Translations under genes and position numbers: made by a program
Shown: positions 56,501-64,000 of the stretch, piece by piece
How the letters are laid out: the number at the start of each line of letters is the position of its first letter
Numbering within the stretch: the first letter of the stretch is position 1
Source: Prinia subflava
Taxonomy: Eukaryota; Chordata; Aves; Passeriformes; Cisticolidae
Length of the DNA: 64,000 bases
NCBI RefSeq assembly: GCF_021018805.1
Contig: NC_086258.1
Coordinates: forward strand, 18,630,692-18,694,691
Direction: 5' to 3'
The notes under the pieces: model-generated
Told to the model about the DNA's origin: nothing
Seen by the model: the letters and a program-made list of their open reading frames with translations, nothing else
Database searches by the model: none

Positions 56501-57730
56501 TGTTTATGTGGAGCGTGTCCTTTCATGTCAGCAAGGAGCACTGAAAAATCCACCTGTTTAACTTTAGAGGAGAAACAGCACAGCAACTAATGGAGATTGC
56601 TGTGACCTTTGGTGAGAAGAGACACTCAGCGAAGAAGGGACTGGAGGGATAAACCAGACTGCCTGGGGAAACAGATTTGCTTTTGGAATGACTGACTGCT
56701 CAGGCTTGTCCCAGCATCTGACTCTTTACTAAAATTTCGAGCTAAAATGGAGGAGTTATGGTTTCTGGATACTTCCAAGACGTGGTCAGAATGGCTGGGA
56801 GGGAGACTCACACCTGCTGATTTCTGAACTTTCTGTTTGTTTTGGCTTTTTGTCAGAAGCTCTCCCCTCTCTGTGCTTACGTACCTCAGTTTTGAAGGGT
56901 CTGACCAGATATTGTCCATTCCTCTTTCATGCTCTTTGCTCTGTTTGTTTTTCCACTGTGATGTGTAGCCTGTGGATGAGTTACAAAGGGTGTTATCTGC
57001 ATGGCTGCAGTAGAAACACCAGCTGAAACCAAATGGAGAAAATAGAAACCCCAGCTTTCCTCTGTACAGACTACACTGAAATTTTCACACCCACACACTT
57101 AAATCAACTTTAAGTAGTGGTGAAGTTTGACTTTTGGCATGAGCAAGAAAACTTCTATTTCAGGCAGCACGACATGAAAATTTTAGGTTGGTTTGCCAAT
57201 TCTTTCTCCTCAATGGGCTGTGGTTTTGTGCTGCAGTAAAGGATTCCTGTGCCTCACGGGCTGTCCTTGTGGCAGGAAAGAGCTGTGTGACCTTAGTGAA
57301 GGAGTGCCACTGTGTCTGAACCCAGTGACCTTGAGATAGGAGCAGAGGCATTCTGAAAAGTTGTTTTTAGGGGGAAGCTTATCTTTACCTATTTTCAAGC
57401 TGCCCATGAGCAGCCAAGAGTCTTGGGCCTCGTTTTGTGTGTAGACCATGACAGTTTCAATAGTCCTACAGTGGCACTGTTAAATTGGCAGTGCTGTCAG
57501 TGGGTTGATGGGATGGTTCCCTAAATTTCCTGAGGACATGGCACTCTGTCCTACACACCTCCTTTGCTTTCTAAACGCTGCTGGCAGCACAGCTGAGGTG
57601 GGAAATGGCTCCTCAGGGAATTGGTCACAGCGCTGAGGCTGGCAGAGCTCAATGTTTGGATGATTTCAGGCTCAGGGTGGGATTTCTGTCTGTCCTGTGC
57701 AGGACCAGGAGTTGCATTTGATGATCCTTG
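53569..57730. other. Unassigned sequence right of the CpG island
   Basis: About 4.2 kb. A smaller GC-rich patch lies at about 54590-54790. No exon of a known gene could be recognised on either strand. Confidence 0.6.
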
Positions 57731-58316
57731 TGGGCTGTATTGGGTTTGCATGGCCAGGTTTTGGTAGCAGGGTGGCTGCAGGGGTGGCTTCTGTGGGAAG
57801 CTGCCAGAAGTTTCTTCCATGTCCAGCAGAGCCAACACCATCTGGCCCCAGGGTGGACCTGCCACTGTCCAGTGCCAGCCAATCAGTGATGGCAGTAACA
57901 GCTCTGTGATAACATATGTAAGAAGGAATAAAACGTTATTGCACAGACGTAATTGCACTCAGAGAAGAGAGGGGTCAGAATATGTGAGAGAAGCAAGCCT
58001 GCAGAGTACAAGCTCAGAAGGAGGGGGAGGATGCATTCCAGGCACTGGAGCGAGGTTCCCCTGCAGCCTGCAGTGCAGAGCATGGTGAAGCAGCTGTGCT
58101 CCTGCAGCCCATGGAAGTTCCTGTGGGTGCACAGATCCACCTGCAGCTCCTGCAGGAGCCCACGCTGGAGCAGGGGGATGCCTGAAAAAGGCTGTCAACT
58201 CTTAGGAAGCCTGAGCTGGAGCAGGGTCCTGGCAGGGACCTGTGATGAGAGGTGCCCATGCTGGAGCATGTGACCTTGTGGGGGATCCATGCTAGAGCAG
58301 CCTGTTCATAAAATGT
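57731..58316 (+). mobile_element. Truncated LTR-like dispersed repeat, plus orientation
   Basis: Starts TGGGCTGTATTGGGTTTGCA and has a promoter-like CCAAT (AGCCAATCAGTGATGG, about 57876), a TATA-like ATATGTAAGAAGGAATAAA (about 57914), and then a GAGAGAGG-type leader. Degenerate tandem units containing CCTGCAGCCCATGGA or CACGCTGGAGCAG follow from about 58065 to 58310. I recall this as the 5' part of a high-copy avian LTR; the 3' part with its CA end is absent here. No retroviral coding sequence is present. Confidence 0.5.
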
Positions 58317-61300
58317 TTAAGTGTCCAGGCAAAAAAGATGTTAGACCTGCATCCAATACCTGTATTCTTTATGTAGGTGTCCACATACAGTGCTGCCTTG
58401 GATGACCCCTCCATTCCTAGGCTGCTTCATAACAAAAATCTGTCTTTGCCAGCCAGCCAGCTCCTCCTGTGGCCTTTTGTGGCAAATGGTTTCTTCCTAA
58501 AGGGTGGATTATCCTTGTTTGTACATGGATATACTGCACCCAGGAGTGATCTCCATTGTGCATGGCAGTTTGGTGATATTTGTACTGACAAGCCGGTGAT
58601 GGTGGGGGCTGATGTCCCCGCTCACCTTTCTGCAACAAGAAATGAGGCAGAGAGCCTCAAAATCGTGAGAGCTTTATCCTGCTCTCTGCACTTATAGCAG
58701 CTGACTCTACTGAGGAAAAGTGATTGTTGCAATGTCTTTGGGGGCACAGACGTGCAGACCCTTGGGGTGGGATCTGGGAGCCCAGGACTCACCCACCATG
58801 GTGTTGTGAGGTAGGAGAGCATGTGGTGATGGTAATGGAAGAATTCTGTCCCAGCAGCCTTGGGGTTATCAGCAGGTGACATTATCCAAGGCACATTGTA
58901 CAAACCTTCTTTCTTTAAACAAACCTACCAGAGGACTGGAGATCTTTTTCTTTCTTTGTGACCGCAAAATAGGACAAAATTATCCATATGTACTTACTCT
59001 TAGAGAAGAAGTTGGCTGGGGTACTGTGTCCACAGTCGCTTACATGGTTATTTACAGTCATATTTAGGTGCATGTAGGAAGGGATGGTGTAAGGGTGATC
59101 TGCTCATCTCTTCTCCAGGTATGAATTCCACTTGCCAGTTGCAGTGTTGAAACAAAGTTTGATCACCTTGGCTCTGCTCCGAGTCAAACCAGGTTAATAA
59201 AACTGGTGACCAAGTGTCTGCAGGCATGAATGTGTCTCAGTGTGGCCTGCAGGAAGCCCTGGCAGTGTTGGTGACCACCAAGTCCTTTTTAATGAAGCAT
59301 GCACCGATAAATGGAACTGCAGGCTTCTGCTTTACTTGAAGTTATAAGGCCAGACCTTGTCAAATTTTGGTATTAATTTAAAATACTGGCATGAACACAC
59401 TATTGTACAGGGAACAGTAAACAACTCAAGAAAGTGGCATTCTAGAAAACTGACCTTCAATTCAGCTGCAATCCCTAGACAAGAAATTGTTTCACAGCAT
59501 AACACAAAACCCAAAGACTAACCATGTGACAAGACAGGAAGTTTTTATTCCTGGGCAGATTAGATAGCAAACCACATGCAATTCCACAAGTAAGATGCCA
59601 CCTGTTTATCTCCAAAGAGGAAGAGACAAATGTGCATTTTGTAGATATGTGGTAAAGCTAATTCTCAAATCAAACTGTATATGAACTTCCACCAATCAAA
59701 CAGTGCAGTTATTTTAATGTGTTTGTAGGGTACTTGACATGTTTTTATTAGATTGGTCTCCTGAACGATGGTGACAGATTTTGGCAGTGGCAAGATAAAT
59801 AACCCACCTTTGACTTGTGGGCTGCTAGAGCCTGCTGGCTTCAGCCAGGGTTGTTGTGGTGGAGCCATGAAAGATAAAAGCTGACAGATAAAGCTGAAAG
59901 CAAAAATATATCTGTGTTGTTTTGGGCAAAAGCAGAACTGATGGCACCATCCTGGTTAAATTCTGGTGTGATTAACTGCCTTTGCTGCTCTGTCTCCTTT
60001 CTGTTTATTTCAGAGATTTTCTGTCTGGAGAAGTGTGTGGTGCTGTAGGATGCTCATCCTCCTGGCAGCCAGGACTGCCTTTCAACATCAACTGAAGGAC
60101 CCACAGTAAGTCAATTTGCAAGTGCTTTAGGGTAAATTACACAAAGTTTGTCAACCCAAGGGCATGCTGTTTCTCGGTGATTCTCAGAGCACTTTATCAT
60201 ATGGTTTCACAGATAGCACAGTTAAACACACAGTTAAACAACCGGCAGAATAACTTCATAGTTCTCATTTTCATACAGAGCAATTTGTCTTCTTGCTCAT
60301 GATTGTTGTATGCGTTTAAGATGTTATTTTAGTTTACTGAGCTTGTGATTACTTATGGTTACAATATGAGGGGGTAAATATCAATTCAGAGCTGCCGTGT
60401 GGGGTGGAGCAAAGGGGATCAGTGAAGTGTGATCCAGTGGTGGAGATTGCTTAGGGAGAGAGAGGGAAAGCTCAGGCACTGAAAGATGGACAGGACCCAG
60501 CTGACACCTGCCTGGAATCACGGGGTCGGTAATGGCAGGTTAACAGAGATTTACACAAGGGCTGGGCAGCACCCACATTTGCCATGGTGTGTAACAACAC
60601 TGGTTCTGTCGTAGGTCTGATCATTCTCAGCTGATAACTGCAAATGGGGACCCAAGGCTTGAGGTGCAAGCTGCAGAGCTGGGAAGAACCACACTCAGTG
60701 TATGTCCTGCCTGACTTCTCCTTGGCACAGGTTTTGGAAGTGCAGCTCATGGAGGAGATGATGAATGTCATTGCACATCATCAGTAGAAACAGGGTGGCT
60801 CATCCTCTTGGCTCTGGCTGAGACTGTCACAGAGGTGTCCTTCCTGGAATCCTGGAGACAAACCCAGTTTGAACAGGTACTAAAGAGCTCCCAGGGAATC
60901 AGGAGAGAATGTGTGACCCTTCCTGAGCACCAGGATCTCACATTTCCACTACAGTAGTACAGTGCTGCTCTCCTGCACAGCAATTACTTTGCCTGGGGAT
61001 TTCCAAGTACGAGGTTGATAGGTGGTGTGTGTCTGCTGTGGCAAAGGTTTCCCTTTTCTCCAAGGCTGACAAAAGGCTCTGACAAGTTAACAGGACAAGG
61101 GTAGAGATAAGTAGCACCAGATACATATCCAAATAAAGCAGGGGAAGAACTGTTACAGAGAAGTCAATACACAAAAAGGAGAGAAGGGAAGAGAAGCATC
61201 TGATTTTCAGCAGCTCCTCACAGGACCCTGTCCCACTCTTGCAGCTAAAAGTGTGACTGCACTTCTCTGATGCTCCTGTCAGTCAGAAACAGAGAGGAAA

Positions 61301-64000
61301 GCACTATGAGGCCACATTTTCCCAAGTGTAAGACAGGAACAGGATGATTTATACCACTCAAGAAGCAGGCTTACGTCTTGCATTCCCTGCAGCACTTTTC
61401 ACCCCAAAGGATGCCAAATGGCACATTAGTCCTGCCAGAGATGTCAAGAGTGATGGTTTCTGATGTTAAGGCAGTGGGAAGAGTATGGGAAAGACCTTTA
61501 CCCAGAAATATTTCTCTTCTGGCTCTAAAATTAGTGGATCCCCACGGAGATGTGATTCTGTAATTCATATCTGTGCAGGGCCTGAGTTTTGCTGCCACAT
61601 GTGATGTCCTGAGATAATATGCCTACATTACTTTTTTTTTTTTTGCCAGGGGTATGGAGAGGAATTTGGGCTTTGTGATTCCTTTATTTCTTTCTCTGGG
61701 GCAGTGCAGAGTCCTTGAATGCTCCTATTCTTGGCAGCTGTCAGGGACAGGAGCTGGAGAAGCTGCTTTTCTGATGGGAGGCCAACTAGCCATGAGTTTA
61801 ATAAATTACCTCTTCACCTGTCTGTAGTGCTGCCCCGCTCCTTGGAGGACCAGCTCTCTGAGCAAGTCCCAGTCAAGGAACAGAATTTTTTCATCCTTTC
61901 CATCAAACATTTTAAAAGTGGGGGAAAAACTCCACAACCCATCTTAGCTGTGAAACGGTGTCAGTTTGTCTCTCTGTCTGTCAGCTCTGGGGTGATGTGC
62001 TAGGCTTCCTGCTGGGATGGCACAGACAAAAGGCTGCTGAGGGAGGCATTTGGATAAAGGATTCCTGCTTCTTTCCAGCCTGTGTAACTCCAGATGATGT
62101 TTCCAGCCATTGTTGCTGGGAGTGTATTTTTCTGTGGTTTTTTCAAATTCTCAGATGAAAAGGCTCATCAGTCTTCTCAGCATTGTGTGTCTGAGGAAGG
62201 AATGCTGGGAGCAGTGGGATGGGGTGAATGTGAAGAGCTCGAGGAGCAGAAAGGCTGTGTGATGGCAGCCTTGGCCAGCTCCATTCTGTTCAGGGAGGTT
62301 AATTATCACCCAGAGCTGTGGCCACAGGGAATAGCTCAAAAGCTGAGTCCTCACTATGCTTACAGAAAGAACTAAAACAAGTTCCAGCAACCAGAGCCTG
62401 TAATAGGGCCAGATTCAGTGCACTTACCCCCATCTCCCAGTGATTGCCCCAGGCAAGGACATTCCGTGGTGTGTGGGCACTGGCTGGAGGAGCCTGCCCA
62501 TGGTCTCATTACCAAATGAGAGAGGGGGAAATATTCTAGGTTGGACCCATGTCATCTGCTGTCCCTACACAGATCCAAGGCAGATCCTGTATGGGGGCAC
62601 GAGCTGGCTGGGGCTGGACAGCAAACACACAAATCAGCACTAATGAAAACCTGACAGGGTTTGCAATCTATGCAGCTCTGCTCTGTGCACACTGAGCAGC
62701 CACTTGCTCATTCTGTCATCAAAACCTCTGTGGCTTTCCCTCCTGGAGCATTTTAGCCCATGGAGAACACAGACCAGCTGGCTCACTAAGCTGTTCCCTC
62801 ACTGCTGGCACAGTTTACTGGGGCTTTGCTCTGTGACAGAACTCTGAGTATTCTTCAAAGTGCCTGTGTATAAGACATGGGGGCTTTGCTTCAACAAATG
62901 CTTTTGTCTCTGGGTGCTTGTTTAGTTTTTGAGGGAATATTTGGTGCAGAAGGGAAAGAACTAGCTGGAAAATGGCCAGTCAGTGTGGAATTATGGCAAG
63001 CTTGGGAGTTTCTGGGCTATCAGTTTCATTTGGTGAAAGCAAGACAAACAGCTGTGCAGAATTTGTTCTTGTAATTTCTTCCCCTCCAGATTCCCAGCCT
63101 GAAAGCATTTGCTTCTGAGGATGACTGCTGAACAGGGAGGGAAAAACAAGAACCTAAGATTACCAAGCCAATCCTTTGCTAGCCCCAAGGCATGACCACT
63201 GAGCAGTTGCATGCTGCAGACAGTGTAATTCTTTTTCTCCCCCACTTATAACTCACTTCTTATATCATCAAATAATACTGTGAACATGTCCAAACACCCC
63301 CAGCTTCTTTAGCAGCTTTATTCCACTGGCTTCCAGTCAAACACTGGTTTTGGTAGGTTGTAGACATCACTGAAAGACAAGTTTGTCCTGCAGCAAAGAT
63401 GGATTGATTTGTAGAACAGTTCTGTTCTTAGAACACCTCTTGTGATGTTCTGTTCTGTAGACCAGAGACATGGGAGAGTGGAAAGCACACAGGGCAAGTA
63501 AACAAGATTTGATACACAGCCCTGTGAAGAACGTGCACACAGGTAAGTTTGTGGCACGTTCAAAAGCCAGCTGACACCCTCAACATACACAGTGCAAGAT
63601 CTAATGACAATCAAGTTTGTTTATGAATTAAAAAAAAAAAAAAGAACCAAAAAACCCAACACACAACCAAAACAAAACCAAGCAAATCTGCCCTTTATAT
63701 GTCCAGGATGTAATTAAGGATGTAGTGAACGTGGAATTAAATGGACTATTTGAGATCAAAAAGGGCTGACAGAAAACCATCTTCACTCGATGATCCCAGG
63801 TGCAGTTTGCCTAAATAAAAAAGTTCTCTTGTTTTTACAGTACTGTAGAAGAACATCTGCTGTAGGCATTGATGCTGAGACTGGACACACCAGCAGTGCT
63901 GGGCTTGTAGTCTCTACACCATAAAAGGAGCAGCATCTCCTGGGATTGCAGATGGGATTGCAGGTAGGACTGCAGGGAAACATGCATTTGGAAAAGGATG
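58317..64000. other. Unassigned right end of the window
   Basis: 5.7 kb without a recognisable gene, RNA or complete repeat. An A-rich simple tract lies at about 63628-63680. A small exon-like segment near 60014-60104 with splice-like edges has a very short frame and no family match. The METTL23-JMJD6-MXRA7 order known from mammals would place ST6GALNAC1 and ST6GALNAC2 on this side, but no sialylmotif is visible. Confidence 0.6.
63628..63680. repeat. A-rich simple sequence
   Basis: A14-type run followed by AACC/AAAACC-like units. Confidence 0.85.

Noticed and set aside
60014..60104. Exon-like segment with TTTCAG and GTAAGT edges
   Set aside because: No frame in it matches a known protein, the only ATG frame is short, and there is no partner exon in phase nearby. 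Splice-like motifs occur often by chance.
61371..61598. Overlapping open frames on both strands near 61.4-61.6 kb
   Set aside because: No family resemblance, no start context and no splice partners; it cannot be told from chance.
63318..63614. Minus-strand frame ending at an AATAAA overlap (63318-63323) as the 3' end of a gene entering from the right
   Set aside because: The protein resembles nothing I know, and mammalian synteny predicts plus-strand genes here. A single AATAAA is weak evidence.

Overview
This is vertebrate nuclear DNA from a bird. Intron-split orthologues of METTL23, JMJD6 and MXRA7 lie in the order and relative orientation known from human 17q25. CR1 LINE fragments, the dominant avian retroposon, are scattered through the window, and two avian-type solo LTRs are present. 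Nothing bacterial is present; almost all long open frames are composition artefacts. I cannot fix the species. The LTR types make a neoavian, perhaps songbird, genome likely, but that is inference.

Layout. Positions 1-1384 hold the 5' part of METTL23 (minus strand, running off the left edge). Its head faces JMJD6 across a 641-bp CpG-rich bidirectional promoter (1385-2025) with five CCAAT boxes, a CRE, a GC box and a three-unit heat shock element. JMJD6 (plus strand, 2026-8781) is complete: six coding exons with consistent splice phases give 403 residues, including the Fe(II) ligands His187, Asp189 and His273. Positions 9.0-22.2 kb are intergenic, with a 1.9-kb CR1 remnant, two shorter CR1 tails and a GC-rich patch with a (CTG)9 run.

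MXRA7 (plus strand) starts in a CpG island at 22482 and spans 27 kb: a long first exon with a membrane segment and a Pro-rich heptad repeat, two short acidic or conserved exons, and three alternative C-terminal exons (37991, 44717 and 49412). Positions 49.5-53.2 kb are repeat-rich: CR1 pieces and a roughly 30-bp minisatellite split by two solo LTRs. The minisatellite ends against an orphan CpG island (53165-53480) with an RFX X-box and a near-perfect CRE palindrome, which looks like an unassigned promoter. In 53.6-64 kb I find no recognisable coding exon, only a truncated LTR-like repeat and low-complexity tracts.

METTL23 (a protein methyltransferase) and JMJD6 (a nuclear 2-oxoglutarate oxygenase) share one promoter and are probably co-regulated. 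MXRA7 is a separate membrane-anchored protein. I did not find a convincing new biological system. The strongest leads are the orphan promoter, the alternative MXRA7 ends, the heat shock element and the LTR-split minisatellite.
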